From: Methanoregula boonei 6A8
Lineage (GTDB): Archaea > Halobacteriota > Methanomicrobia > Methanomicrobiales > Methanospirillaceae
Assembly (NCBI RefSeq): GCF_000017625.1
Contig: NC_009712.1
Span: forward strand, 1,302,001 to 1,366,000
Direction of reading: 5' to 3'
Length of the DNA stretch: 64,000 bases
A program made the translations under genes and the position numbers. Under the pieces are notes generated by a model. It was not told the origin of the DNA. It was given only the letters and a program-made list of their open reading frames with translations, and ran no database searches. Shown piece by piece: positions 8,192 through 16,924 of this stretch; the stretch's first letter is position 1, and the number at the start of each line of letters is the position of its first letter.

Positions 8192-8872
8192 ATGACCACA
8201 GAGGTAAAGCCTTTAGTTATTCCCATCCCGCTTGGCCACGTGAATGCATTTTTGATTCGGGGCACCCGGCCGGTTCTCGTTGATACCGGTTTTCCGGGAA
8301 GCACCCCTAAGATCCTTTCCGCCCTGCAGAAAGAGGGGTATAAGCCGTGGGAACTCGGCCTGATCGTGATTACCCATGCACATCTCGATCACACCGGGAG
8401 TGCAGCGGCACTTGCCGGCGCCACCGGGGCACCCGTGCTCGTCCACAAAGCTGAAGCGGAATACCTCTCGTCCGGGGCAGGCGCACCGGTTGTCCCGGCA
8501 ACACTGACCGGCCGCGTTCTCCGTATGATGATCGGGAAACTCGCCCCCCGGCCCGAGTTGGGAGTGACACCGGTGATCCGGATCGATGCACCGTACCGGC
8601 TCGATGCGTACGGGATTGACGGCGCGGTTATTCCCACGCCGGGCCACACGAAAGGATCGCTTTCTGTTGATCTTGCAACCGGGGAGTGCATTGCCGGCGA
8701 TCTCATTACCGGCCTTTTCCCGCCCCGTAAGGCCCGGCTGCCGATCTTTGCCGAAGATACAGCGCTCGCCCGGGAGAATATCCGGGCGCTCCTGGACCGC
8801 CACCCGTTGATTATTTATACCGGCCATGGCGGGCCGTTTTCTGCACCGGAGACAGAGGCCCTCCTGAGGTGA
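8192..8872 (+). CDS. Metallo-beta-lactamase-fold hydrolase
   Basis: A 226-residue metallo-hydrolase. The zinc motif HAHLDH lies near residue 62, followed by GHTKGS near residue 150, a GD metal-bridging Asp near residue 169 and a C-terminal GHGG. Such proteins act as glyoxalase II-like thioesterases, lactonases or oxidoreductases; nothing here fixes the substrate. It starts immediately after the aldo/keto reductase stop and its TGA overlaps the GTG of the TetR gene, so it is translated as part of the operon. Pairing with a reductase suggests detoxification of a reactive carbonyl (inference). Confidence 0.88.
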   Translation: MTTEVKPLVIPIPLGHVNAFLIRGTRPVLVDTGFPGSTPKILSALQKEGYKPWELGLIVITHAHLDHTGSAAALAGATGAPVLVHKAEAEYLSSGAGAPVVPATLTGRVLRMMIGKLAPRPELGVTPVIRIDAPYRLDAYGIDGAVIPTPGHTKGSLSVDLATGECIAGDLITGLFPPRKARLPIFAEDTALARENIRALLDRHPLIIYTGHGGPFSAPETEALLR

Positions 8873-9516
8873 GCGGAACGGAACCGGCACACGAGAAAAG
8901 GGACGCGATTCTCAGAACGGCGCTCGTGCTCTTCTGCGAGCGCGGGTTTCACGGCACGCCGACATCGCTTATCTCCCGCGAGGCCGGGGTGGCAACCGGC
9001 ACGCTCTTTTTTTATTTCCCCACAAAGGAAGAGCTCATCGACACCCTGTACCGCCAGATCAAGGGAGAAGCCGGCGCGGCTTTAAAAACTGGCATTGACA
9101 ACGAACCAGCCATACAACAGAAGCTCTGCCGGGTATGGGAAAATGCAATTGCCTGGGTAACAGAAAACCCGGACAAATACCGGTTCATGGAGCAGTTTGC
9201 CCATTCGCCGTTTGTCTCCTCCACCGCACACGAAGAGGGCATGTCCCATTTTCTCTTTTTGCTGGAGCTGATCCGGGAGGGGATACGGGAGGGCATTATC
9301 CGGGACTACGACCCTGCACTTCTCTGCTCGATCCTTGCAACCTCACTTTCCGGGATTGCCCCCCGTATCACTGCAGAAAAAGATTCTGCACAAAAAACCC
9401 TTCTTACCCGGCAGGCCCTGGCATTCCTCTGGAACGGGCTTGCAGCACATCCTGATGCCTGCGCCAGCCCAGAAGATCAGGAAACAAAAAAGAACAAACG
9501 AGGCAAAAGACCATGA
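8869..9516 (+). CDS. TetR/AcrR-family transcriptional repressor
   Basis: A 215-residue regulator starting at GTG 8869, overlapping the preceding TGA. The N-terminal 60 residues are a TetR helix-turn-helix (HGTPTSLISREAGVATGTL followed by FFYFPTKEELIDTLY). The rest is a helical ligand and dimerisation domain. It ends in a lysine/arginine-rich tail. The likely operator is the dyad at 6926-6939, so the regulator would control its own operon, including the ABC exporter downstream. The inducer is unknown. Confidence 0.92.
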   Translation: MSGTEPAHEKRDAILRTALVLFCERGFHGTPTSLISREAGVATGTLFFYFPTKEELIDTLYRQIKGEAGAALKTGIDNEPAIQQKLCRVWENAIAWVTENPDKYRFMEQFAHSPFVSSTAHEEGMSHFLFLLELIREGIREGIIRDYDPALLCSILATSLSGIAPRITAEKDSAQKTLLTRQALAFLWNGLAAHPDACASPEDQETKKNKRGKRP

Positions 9517-9659
9517 ATACACATCTCCCTGCCATTCCTCATTCCGGTGATCCTTTCATGAACAACGTCCCCAAAAAAACCACCCGGCCCGGGCAGTTAC
9601 CCCGCTGCCATGCACCGACACCAGACTACCCGTGCCTTCCCACCGGAGGCGTTCCATGA
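9513..9659 (+). CDS. Microprotein (48 residues) coupled to both neighbours
   Basis: The ATG (9513-9515) overlaps the TetR stop as ATGA, and the stop (9657-9659) overlaps the ATP-binding gene's ATG as ATGA. The product is Pro/Thr/His-rich with two Cys, begins MNTHLPAIPHSGDPFM and ends PTGGVP. It has no membrane segment or known domain. Double ATGA coupling argues for real translation: either a small functional protein or a leader whose translation feeds ribosomes to the ABC gene. The GGAGG of the ABC gene lies inside it at 9645-9649. Chance open reading cannot be excluded without homologues. Confidence 0.5.
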   Translation: MNTHLPAIPHSGDPFMNNVPKKTTRPGQLPRCHAPTPDYPCLPTGGVP

Positions 9660-10384
9660 GCGAACACGTGATCGCAGCCACCGGCCTTACCAAGAAGTAC
9701 GGCGACCTTGTTGCCGTAAACGGTGTCAGCCTTTCTGTGGAGAAGGGCGCACTTTACGGTCTCCTGGGCCCCAATGGCTCCGGCAAGTCTACGATGATTA
9801 AGATGCTGACCGGCCAGATCCGGCCTACGGCCGGAACCGCAACCGTGCTTGGGGTTGATGTGCAGCAGGACCCTGTTGGGGTTCGGGAGCGTGTCGGGAT
9901 CATCCCCGAACAGGAGACCCCACCCAGCTTCCTGACTGCACATGAATACCTACAGCTGGTAGGCGCAATCCGGAAGATCCCCGATATCGAAGAACGGGCT
10001 GCATGGTGGTTTGATTTCATGGACTTTGGGGACAAAAAAGACGTGCTCTGCAAGGATCTCTCCCGCGGCACCCGGCAGAAACTGATGTTTGCCCAGGCCT
10101 TCGTCCACCAGCCCGCGCTCGCGCTTATTGACGAACCACTCATCAACTTCGACCCCATCATGCAGCACCAGGTCAAGGACTACCTTGCTGAATACACAAA
10201 GAAGGGAAACACCATCTTCCTCTCCACCCACATCCTTGAAGTGGCCGAGGAGATCTGCTCGGATTTTGTGATCCTGCACAAGGGAAACATCCTCCATACC
10301 GGTACAGTCGCAAGCCTTGTCGCGGAGCACCGCCACCTTGACGATTTCTTCCTCGAACTCGTGCAGAGGACTAGGAATGTTTGA
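9656..10384 (+). CDS. ABC transporter ATP-binding protein
   Basis: A 242-residue ATPase subunit, taking ATG 9656, which has GGAGG 6 nt upstream, in preference to GTG 9632. Walker A GPNGSGKST lies near residue 38, the signature is the divergent LSRGTRQK, and Walker B is ALALIDEPL. The missing LSGGQ glycines are typical of some export ATPases. It overlaps the permease gene by 8 nt, and together they form an exporter of the CcmA/DrrA type. Placement under a TetR regulator suggests drug or metabolite efflux (inference). Confidence 0.92.
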   Translation: MSEHVIAATGLTKKYGDLVAVNGVSLSVEKGALYGLLGPNGSGKSTMIKMLTGQIRPTAGTATVLGVDVQQDPVGVRERVGIIPEQETPPSFLTAHEYLQLVGAIRKIPDIEERAAWWFDFMDFGDKKDVLCKDLSRGTRQKLMFAQAFVHQPALALIDEPLINFDPIMQHQVKDYLAEYTKKGNTIFLSTHILEVAEEICSDFVILHKGNILHTGTVASLVAEHRHLDDFFLELVQRTRNV

Positions 10385-11783
10385 GCTCTTCATTGCCATG
10401 ATAAAAGAGGAGTGGCGGATCCATTCCACGATGTTTGGGAGCATCTCGTTTGCGCTCTTTCCCATCCTCATTTTCTGGATCGCATTCATGGGATCGTTTC
10501 TTCTTCCCTTAATGCGCCAGGCCCTCCCGTCAGGAGAACTCTCGATTGTCCTGCACGCGAACTACCTGATGCTTGGCTTTATGGTCGGGGCGTTCGGGCT
10601 TCTCGGCTCCGAGGTCATGAACCGGCGCTTCGGACAGGCAAGCCTGCTTGCCTATGCAGCCCGGAGCCTCCCGCTCTCGGAGCGCTTCATCTTTGCAAAC
10701 TTTGTTATAAAAGACACGCTCTACTACTTTGTCCTCTGGGTGCTCCCGCTTGCGCTCGGATTTCTGCTTGCATCTCCCTTTATCGGCGTGCCGATCACGC
10801 TCCCGCTTCTTCTCTCGCTTACCCTCACCCTCGCGTTTCTTTCCGGCCTCTGCCTGGTCTTTTTCCTCTCTTCCCTGTATTCGCGTTCGAAACCGGCACT
10901 TGCCGCCGTTCTTGTATTCCTTGCACTTGCAGCAGGGGCAATTGCCTTTGTTACCCACGAGAACCCGGCCCAGCTCTTCCCGCCGGTGATGCTCTTTAAT
11001 GCATTTTCGTGGGCCAATCTCCTCCTGTGCTGTGCCACGATCGTAATCCTCTTTACGGTCTCCATCTGGCTCTTTACCCCGGAGACTGCCGATTCAACAA
11101 AACATTATCACGATATGCTCATGCCGCTTGCAAAGAAACTCTCCTTTTTCCCGACACCGCCGCTTACGGCAAAAGACATTATCGACATGTACCGAAGCGG
11201 AGGGATGGTAGGCCAGACGCTCTTTTCCTTTGTCATCCCGCTTGTGGTCATCTGGTTCTTTTTGTCGCTCCTCAACGGCTACCTGCCCACTTACGGGGTG
11301 CTGCTCGAATTTGCCCTGGTCACCGGTGTGATTGCGTCAACCATGTACACGTGGCTGACCATGTTTGACACCTTCGGGGCCTATGCCTGCCTGCCGGTAA
11401 GCGTCCGTACGGTCATAAAAAGCAAGATTGCAAGTTTTACGGTCCTCCAGATCATCCCGGCGGTCTTTGTCGCGCTTGCTGCCCTGCTCTCCGGCCAGGC
11501 GCTCTACCTTCTCCCTGCAGTCGTACTCACCCTCTCGGTTTCGTTCTACAGTCTCGGTGTCACGGTCTGGCTGACCGGTCTTTCGCCCAGCGTGATGGTG
11601 TACAGCGTTAAAGTGATGGTCACGTACCTTGCCCTTGTCGGGGTGGTGCTTCTTGCACTCTCGGCAGTGGCGTTTTCGAGCCCGTTTGCGGCTCTCGGCG
11701 CAGTTGTTCTCTTTATCCCGGCCATCTTCTTTGCCCGGCTCGGGTTTGCAAAATGGGAAGCCCGCGAGCAGCCGGGCTTCTGA
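10377..11783 (+). CDS. ABC exporter permease subunit
   Basis: A 468-residue integral membrane protein with about ten to twelve hydrophobic helices and a short cytoplasmic N-terminus (MFELFIAMIKEEWRIH). ATG 10377 overlaps the end of the ATPase gene and gives this clean N-terminus; the frame could open earlier but only inside the ATPase gene. No family-specific motif was recognised. It is the membrane partner of the preceding ATPase by position and overlap. The transported compound is unknown. Confidence 0.85.
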   Translation: MFELFIAMIKEEWRIHSTMFGSISFALFPILIFWIAFMGSFLLPLMRQALPSGELSIVLHANYLMLGFMVGAFGLLGSEVMNRRFGQASLLAYAARSLPLSERFIFANFVIKDTLYYFVLWVLPLALGFLLASPFIGVPITLPLLLSLTLTLAFLSGLCLVFFLSSLYSRSKPALAAVLVFLALAAGAIAFVTHENPAQLFPPVMLFNAFSWANLLLCCATIVILFTVSIWLFTPETADSTKHYHDMLMPLAKKLSFFPTPPLTAKDIIDMYRSGGMVGQTLFSFVIPLVVIWFFLSLLNGYLPTYGVLLEFALVTGVIASTMYTWLTMFDTFGAYACLPVSVRTVIKSKIASFTVLQIIPAVFVALAALLSGQALYLLPAVVLTLSVSFYSLGVTVWLTGLSPSVMVYSVKVMVTYLALVGVVLLALSAVAFSSPFAALGAVVLFIPAIFFARLGFAKWEAREQPGF

Positions 11784-11833
11784 TCTCTTTTCATGGGAAT
11801 CTTTCTATGAGAGAAACACAGAATAGCAGGTAA

Positions 11834-12889
11834 ATGTCATTTCCCTCTTCCCTCTCCGTGACCGAGCGCGTCCTGCTCTGCCTTGGGCTTCTGGTCATTA
11901 TTGTCCTTGGGATAAAAATGACCGGCTCGGTTGTTACCATTCTTCTGGTCGCACTCGTGCTTGCCCTCCTGCTTTACCCGGCAACACGATGGCTGCAGCA
12001 GCGGGGCCTTCCCTATCCGGCGGCAGTTGGCATGGTGACACTCATTGCCGTGATCTGTGTCGTACTCTTCGTAGAGCTCACGGTCATGTCCTTTAATGTT
12101 ATTATCACCGATCTCCCCCTGTACCAGCAGGAACTTGCGCTCAGGCTTGGCGATATCTCGACGTTCCTTGGATCCTACGGTATCAGCACCGGGTTTCTCT
12201 TTTCATCCGTACCCAACCTCGCAGCCATTATCCCGGCACTGGTCTCATCACTTGCAAACCTCAGCGCCGATATGATGGACCTTTTCTTTATCGCGGTTAC
12301 CACGTTTTTCATCCTGCTCGAAGCCCCGCCAATGATTAGCCGGACAGAAGAGATGCTCAAAGAAAGCCCGGAGAAACTCTGGCACCTGGCAAAGATGAGC
12401 GGGTTTGTCGTGGATTTCATGGTCGTGCGCACCGAGACAAACTTCGTTCACGGGATACTTTTTGGCGGATCGCTTGCGCTGATGGGGGTGCATGCCGCGG
12501 TCCTCTGGGGGATTTTGACCTTTGTCCTTGGCTACATCCCGTACTTCGGCCTGATTCTCGCTGCGATCCCGGCCATTTTCTTTGCCTGGCTCCAGTTTGG
12601 AATCTGGGGAGCGGTTGCCGTTGTTGCCATTGTCTGCGTCCTCAACCTGATCGTGGAAAACCCGGTCTTCTCCTACCTTGCATCCCGCAAGTTCGAGATC
12701 CCGGCACTCGTTGTCATCTTCTCCGTGATCTTCTGGGGCTGGCTGCTTGGCCTTGCAGGGATGCTCTTTTCTGTTCCCTTCACCTTAATGGTAGTCACGC
12801 TCGTTTCGTTCTCCGATGAACTTTCGTGGGTCAACACCCTGCTCGGGCTCGATCCTCTTTTTGTGGAAAAAGAGGGGCGGGGTACATAA
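11834..12889 (+). CDS. AI-2E family transporter (PF01594-like permease)
   Basis: A 351-residue membrane protein with about eight helices: hydrophobic pairs at the N-terminus, a soluble stretch around residues 150-195 and a conserved C-terminal block (LWGILTFVLGYIPYFGLIL, then a helix pair ending in LVSFSDE). This matches the AI-2E / PerM family, whose members export signalling molecules or exchange ions; substrate assignments are usually unreliable. It starts 50 nt after the permease and is the same strand and probably the same operon. Confidence 0.87.
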   Translation: MSFPSSLSVTERVLLCLGLLVIIVLGIKMTGSVVTILLVALVLALLLYPATRWLQQRGLPYPAAVGMVTLIAVICVVLFVELTVMSFNVIITDLPLYQQELALRLGDISTFLGSYGISTGFLFSSVPNLAAIIPALVSSLANLSADMMDLFFIAVTTFFILLEAPPMISRTEEMLKESPEKLWHLAKMSGFVVDFMVVRTETNFVHGILFGGSLALMGVHAAVLWGILTFVLGYIPYFGLILAAIPAIFFAWLQFGIWGAVAVVAIVCVLNLIVENPVFSYLASRKFEIPALVVIFSVIFWGWLLGLAGMLFSVPFTLMVVTLVSFSDELSWVNTLLGLDPLFVEKEGRGT

Positions 12890-12962
12890 CTGCGTTGCAG
12901 GATCCTGTTTGGGAATCAGGAGGAGTCGAAACCCTTTTGGGAGCAAAAGACAACCACCGGGT

Positions 12963-13394
12963 ATGCTCTCCCGTGAAGAACAGCAGGAGTATGCAGATTT
13001 TATCGAATCGCAGGTCCAGGAATTCTCCCTGACCCGCCGGATCCGCCGGAAGATCCGCGGCGTCTTTACCAGTCCCGCAGCAATCGAGACGATCCGGGGG
13101 AATTTTATCCGGAAAAGCGAGCCGCGCTTTACCGAATATATCAAAAACCTGTCCGGTCACGACACCCTGATAACCGATCTCCAGATCCGTTATTTCGAGC
13201 GGCGGATCCATACGCTGCCAAAAGACACCCTGATCCGGCTGCATGATGAGCTTGAACAAATCGAACAGGTCAGATCTCCTGCAGTACGCGAGCGGCTGCT
13301 TGCCCAGTTCTGTAACTCCATCAGCCTGACCTACAGCCTCAACGGCTGGTTCCTCCATATCTTTGCAGAGGAACTCAGGAAAAAACAGGAGTAA
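12963..13394 (+). CDS. Unknown helical protein
   Basis: 143 residues from ATG 12963 (MLSREEQQEYADFIESQ). An upstream extension to 12816 is open but overlaps the AI-2E gene and has no protein-like character. The sequence is highly charged and helical, with no cysteine pair, signal or membrane segment, so it is probably a cytoplasmic soluble protein. I do not recognise the family. It is the last gene of the rightward run that begins at 6959, 73 nt after the AI-2E gene. Confidence 0.6.
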   Translation: MLSREEQQEYADFIESQVQEFSLTRRIRRKIRGVFTSPAAIETIRGNFIRKSEPRFTEYIKNLSGHDTLITDLQIRYFERRIHTLPKDTLIRLHDELEQIEQVRSPAVRERLLAQFCNSISLTYSLNGWFLHIFAEELRKKQE

Positions 13395-13745
13395 CCGGAC
13401 AGGATTGGAAACCTGACGGAAAGAGCCACACCCCTCCCGGGAGACTTACCGCGGACCGGAGGATCTCCCGGTCTTTGGCGGGGCATGCATAATCGCGTTT
13501 TTTTGGGACCTGATTTCACGGACTGCCGGAAACCTTCCGGGACAGACGACAATCCCGTGTCCCGGGGGAGGGGGAAAAATACTGCACCGGATCCCGGATA
13601 GTGCGCCCCCGTATGTCCGGTTACGGGCGATGAATTCCAGAGACGCAATTGTAAATTAAACATTCTAAATTGTCTGTTTTAAATTACACATTCTATTTCG
13701 CAATTCTTATTTAGTTAATGAAAGTAAATATGATCCCGGGTTATC
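13395..13745 (+). other. Intergenic region before cbiM
   Basis: About 350 nt without a gene. The left half is GC-rich, with the pattern of a transcript end. The right half (from 13650) turns AT-rich and holds a pair of direct repeats and the presumed cbiM promoter. An open frame on the minus strand (13331-13663) has no protein-like character. Confidence 0.6.
13652..13695 (+). promoter_or_regulatory. Tandem direct repeats upstream of cbiM (candidate operator)
   Basis: TAAATTAAACATTCTA (13652-13667) recurs as TAAATTACACATTCTA (13680-13695), one mismatch in 16, with a 28-nt period (nearly three helical turns). They lie 50-95 nt before the cbiM ATG. A metal-responsive repressor or activator could bind both on one face of the DNA. 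No regulator gene is adjacent. Confidence 0.55.
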
Positions 13746-14444
13746 ATGCACATCATGGAAGGATACTTACCCCTGAACTGGTGCATCTTCTGGTATATTG
13801 TATCTGCACCGTTCATCATCTATGGAATTTATCTGCTGAACAAACAGGTGAAGGAACACCGTGAGACCCTCTCGCTTCTTGCGGTTTCCGGTGCTTTTAT
13901 CTTCCTGCTCTCGTCGCTGAAAATGCCCTCTCCGGTAGTGGGCAGCTGCTCCCACCCTACGGGGACCGGGCTATCGACCGTCCTCTTTGGCCCGTTCATC
14001 ACCTGCGTTCTCAGCGCCATCGTACTTATATTCCAGGCACTTTTCATGGCCCACGGGGGGATTACCACGCTCGGGGCCAATGACTTCTCGATGGGAATTG
14101 CCGGGCCGCTCCTCGGGTATCTGGTATACCGGGTGGCAAAGAAAGTGAATCTGAACATATTCGTAAACATCTTCCTCGTCGCATTTGTTGCAGATCTCTT
14201 TACGTATGTTATCACGGCAATCGAGCTTGCCGCGGCCTTCCCGGCAACGCACGGCGGTTTCCTGGTCTCTTTTGAAACATTCTTTGCAATCTATGCAGTT
14301 ACCCAGGTTCCCCTTGCGATCGTTGAAGGACTCCTTATCGCGCTCGTGTTCAAATATATCGTCCAGAGCCGGGGCGACATTCTCGTTAAACTCAAAGTGC
14401 TCACCCCGGAACAGGTGACAAAAATTATGGAGGGTTTTAAATGA
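13746..14444 (+). CDS. cbiM: CbiM, cobalt/nickel ECF substrate-binding subunit
   Basis: A 232-residue membrane protein that captures Co2+ or Ni2+. The mature N-terminus MHIMEGYLP is diagnostic: the CbiM/NikM N-terminal Met-His segment folds into the membrane to coordinate the metal. About seven helices follow. It is the first gene of a CbiMNQO operon, overlapping cbiN by ATGA. Cobalt is needed for corrinoid methyltransferases and nickel for F430 and hydrogenases; the sequence alone does not tell which metal is carried. Confidence 0.94.
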   Translation: MHIMEGYLPLNWCIFWYIVSAPFIIYGIYLLNKQVKEHRETLSLLAVSGAFIFLLSSLKMPSPVVGSCSHPTGTGLSTVLFGPFITCVLSAIVLIFQALFMAHGGITTLGANDFSMGIAGPLLGYLVYRVAKKVNLNIFVNIFLVAFVADLFTYVITAIELAAAFPATHGGFLVSFETFFAIYAVTQVPLAIVEGLLIALVFKYIVQSRGDILVKLKVLTPEQVTKIMEGFK

Positions 14445-14749
14445 TCCCCGGATTCTTCAAAAAATACAAACTCGAGATCATCTTCATTGTGTTTATCGTT
14501 GCATTCGCAGTTCTATTCCTTTACGAGCAGAATACCCAGGCCCAGGCAAAATGGGAGGGATCGGACGATCAGGGCAGTGCAGCCATTGAGGCAACAGGAT
14601 ACACACCGTGGATTCAGCCGCTCTGGACCCCGCCCAGTTCCGAGGTTGAGTCGCTGCTCTTCAGTATTCAGTCCGGCCTTGGGGCATTTGTAATAGGGTA
14701 CTTCTTCGGATTTTACCGGGGAAAACGGGATAGTGGGAACCAAGCGTAA
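14441..14749 (+). CDS. cbiN: CbiN, small subunit of the cobalt/nickel transporter
   Basis: A 102-residue protein with an N-terminal membrane helix, an extracellular stretch (about residues 30-65, including a conserved YTPWIQPLW) and a C-terminal helix (VESLLFSIQSGLGAFVIGYF). This is the CbiN layout; CbiN helps load metal into CbiM. The ATG overlaps the cbiM TGA. Presence of CbiN rather than NikN mildly favours cobalt as the substrate (inference). Confidence 0.93.
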   Translation: MIPGFFKKYKLEIIFIVFIVAFAVLFLYEQNTQAQAKWEGSDDQGSAAIEATGYTPWIQPLWTPPSSEVESLLFSIQSGLGAFVIGYFFGFYRGKRDSGNQA

Positions 14750-14800
14750 CTCCCCATTTAATTTACTGACGTCCGGGACGTCCGAAGATAGGTACTCACT

Positions 14801-15592
14801 ATGACATTTATGGAAGAGAACCTGGATTATTATGCACAGACAAATGCCTTACGTGACGTAAACTGTTATCTCAAACTCGCGCTTGGTCTGGGAGCGATAC
14901 TCGTCTGCGTTGCTTCCCCCGCCCCGCTTGCCCCGCTTTTTATTCTCATTACTCTTTCAGCAATTACCCTGGTATTCGCAAAAATTCCGGTACGGGTGTA
15001 TGCGGAACTCCTTCTTATTCCCGTAATTTTTGCGCTCTCTTCCGTGATCGTTATCCTGTTTTTAAGCGGGAGTGGAGATACCCTCCTTACATTTACCGTT
15101 GCAAATGTTCCGCTGACCATCACGACAGGCTCCGCAAACCTTGCATCCCTCGTCCTTGTCCGGACATTCGGCGGGATGTGCGGGCTCTTCTTCATTGCGC
15201 TGACAACTCCTATGATTGAACTTTTTTCTGTCATGCACAAACTGCGTGTCCCCCCCGTTGTGGTCGATCTCTCCATGCTGATTTACCATTTTATCTTCGT
15301 CTTTATCGCCCAGACGATCGCAATCCATAACGCACAGACTATCCGGCACGGGTATACCACGTTCAAACGATCCCTGAATTCGATGGCGATGCTTGGTGCT
15401 ATGCTTTTCATCCGTGGATGGAAAGAAGCTGAAGACTTGATCATCGCTATGGATTCGCGGTGCTATGACGGCAAACTGGCATTGCCGGGCCGGCAGAATC
15501 CTCCGAAACCGGCGGCAATTGCCTCTGTCGCGATCTATCTGGGTCTCTGCATTGCCGTTGCAATTATGACCAGCACAATAGTGCCTTTTTAG
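14801..15592 (+). CDS. cbiQ: CbiQ, ECF transporter T component
   Basis: A 263-residue membrane protein with about five to six helices and the cytoplasmic coupling region containing IRHGY and AMDSRCYDG, which correspond to the two Ala-Arg-Gly-type coupling motifs of EcfT proteins that touch the ATPase. The second is visibly altered (SRC). It sits between cbiN and cbiO with 51 and 7 nt gaps. Confidence 0.92.
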   Translation: MTFMEENLDYYAQTNALRDVNCYLKLALGLGAILVCVASPAPLAPLFILITLSAITLVFAKIPVRVYAELLLIPVIFALSSVIVILFLSGSGDTLLTFTVANVPLTITTGSANLASLVLVRTFGGMCGLFFIALTTPMIELFSVMHKLRVPPVVVDLSMLIYHFIFVFIAQTIAIHNAQTIRHGYTTFKRSLNSMAMLGAMLFIRGWKEAEDLIIAMDSRCYDGKLALPGRQNPPKPAAIASVAIYLGLCIAVAIMTSTIVPF

Positions 15593-15599
15593 GTGAACC

Positions 15600-16811
15600 A
15601 TGACAAACCTGCTCGAATTTGACAATATACATTATGCCTACCCGAATTGCCGGGAATCACTCTCCGGAGTAACTTTCTCGATAAAAAAAGGAGCCAGGGT
15701 TGCGCTGGTCGGCCCGAACGGTGCCGGTAAAACCACCCTGATGCTGATGGCAAACGGGGTTCTTGAACCCTCAAAGGGGCGTGTGCTTCTCGATGGAGAA
15801 CCGCTCAGGTACGACAGCAGATCGCTTCGTGAGGTGCGGAAAAAAGTCGGTATGGTCTTCCAGAATTCGGATACCCAGCTCTTTGCTCCAACGGTATACC
15901 AGGATGTGGCGTTCGGGCCGCTCAACCTTGGCATGGAACCCGGCGAGATCGAGAAGGTCGTCCGCCGGGCCCTTCTTGAGGTGGGGCTGGCAGGATTCGA
16001 AAAACGCCCGCCACACCAGCTGAGCGGCGGGGAGAAAAAGCGGGCTGCGATTGCAGGGACGCTTGCGATGGACCCGGAGATTCTCGTATTTGATGAACCA
16101 ACCAGTTCGCTCGACCCTGCCGGTGCTGCGGATCTTATGGAACTGCTTGACGAGCTCCATGCAAAAGGCGCGACGATCATTATCTCCACGCATGATGTAG
16201 AGCTTGCATACCTGTGGGCGGACCAGATCATCCTCATGAACAAAGGAACAGTTCTTCATTCGGGAACTCCTGAGGAAGTCTTTACGGATCCGGCGCTTGT
16301 AACGTCCTCGAATCTCCGGATGCCCGCCGTGCTGGAAGTCTACACGGAGCTCCTCTCGCGAAAGATGGTGGAAAAGACGCAGTCGCCAAAGTCCGTTCTG
16401 CAGCTGGTCAGTTCGCTCGAACAGAATTTTAGTAAACCACGGGCAGACAGGGCCCTTGGGACCATCGCGGTCTGCAATGTGGATGCGACAGGGGCCGATG
16501 AAATCAAGGCGTGGGTGGCTGACAATCCCGGGCACAAGCGTGGGGCAATGGGAACCCGGGCGAAGAACCTTGCCGAGCAGAAATCGATAGCGCTTGATTT
16601 TACGTATGGCGTAATCGATAAAAGCATCCTGCGGGCACTTGTCGGGGAATGCTCGGTGCTTCTCACACCGGCATCGATGGTGCCGCATGTATTCCGCCGG
16701 GTTAAAACCTATTGTCAGGAGAGTGGCAATACGATTGCCGTTGTCCCCATGAATGCAAAAACTGCGTCTCTTACTTCCGGGGCCCTGAAAAAACAAGGTC
16801 CGGCAGAATAA
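15600..16811 (+). CDS. cbiO: CbiO ATPase with a C-terminal extension
   Basis: A 403-residue protein. Residues 1-270 are a standard ECF ATPase: Walker A GPNGAGKTT near residue 38, Q-loop region MVFQNSDTQLFAPTVYQDV, signature LSGGEKKR and Walker B ILVFDEPTS. Residues 275-403 are an extra domain not needed for ATP hydrolysis, containing TIAVCNVDATGADEIKAWV and a Rossmann-like alternation; it could be regulatory. The start is ATG 15600, 7 nt after cbiQ. Confidence 0.92.
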   Translation: MTNLLEFDNIHYAYPNCRESLSGVTFSIKKGARVALVGPNGAGKTTLMLMANGVLEPSKGRVLLDGEPLRYDSRSLREVRKKVGMVFQNSDTQLFAPTVYQDVAFGPLNLGMEPGEIEKVVRRALLEVGLAGFEKRPPHQLSGGEKKRAAIAGTLAMDPEILVFDEPTSSLDPAGAADLMELLDELHAKGATIIISTHDVELAYLWADQIILMNKGTVLHSGTPEEVFTDPALVTSSNLRMPAVLEVYTELLSRKMVEKTQSPKSVLQLVSSLEQNFSKPRADRALGTIAVCNVDATGADEIKAWVADNPGHKRGAMGTRAKNLAEQKSIALDFTYGVIDKSILRALVGECSVLLTPASMVPHVFRRVKTYCQESGNTIAVVPMNAKTASLTSGALKKQGPAE

Positions 16812-16924
16812 TCTTTCCCGCCGGACACCACGGATATCCGGATGATTACCGGGATCCGGACTTTTCCTGTACCCAAAACAAAGCTTGCAATAATTATATC
16901 TGAACCAAAAAGACGAGATTATCT

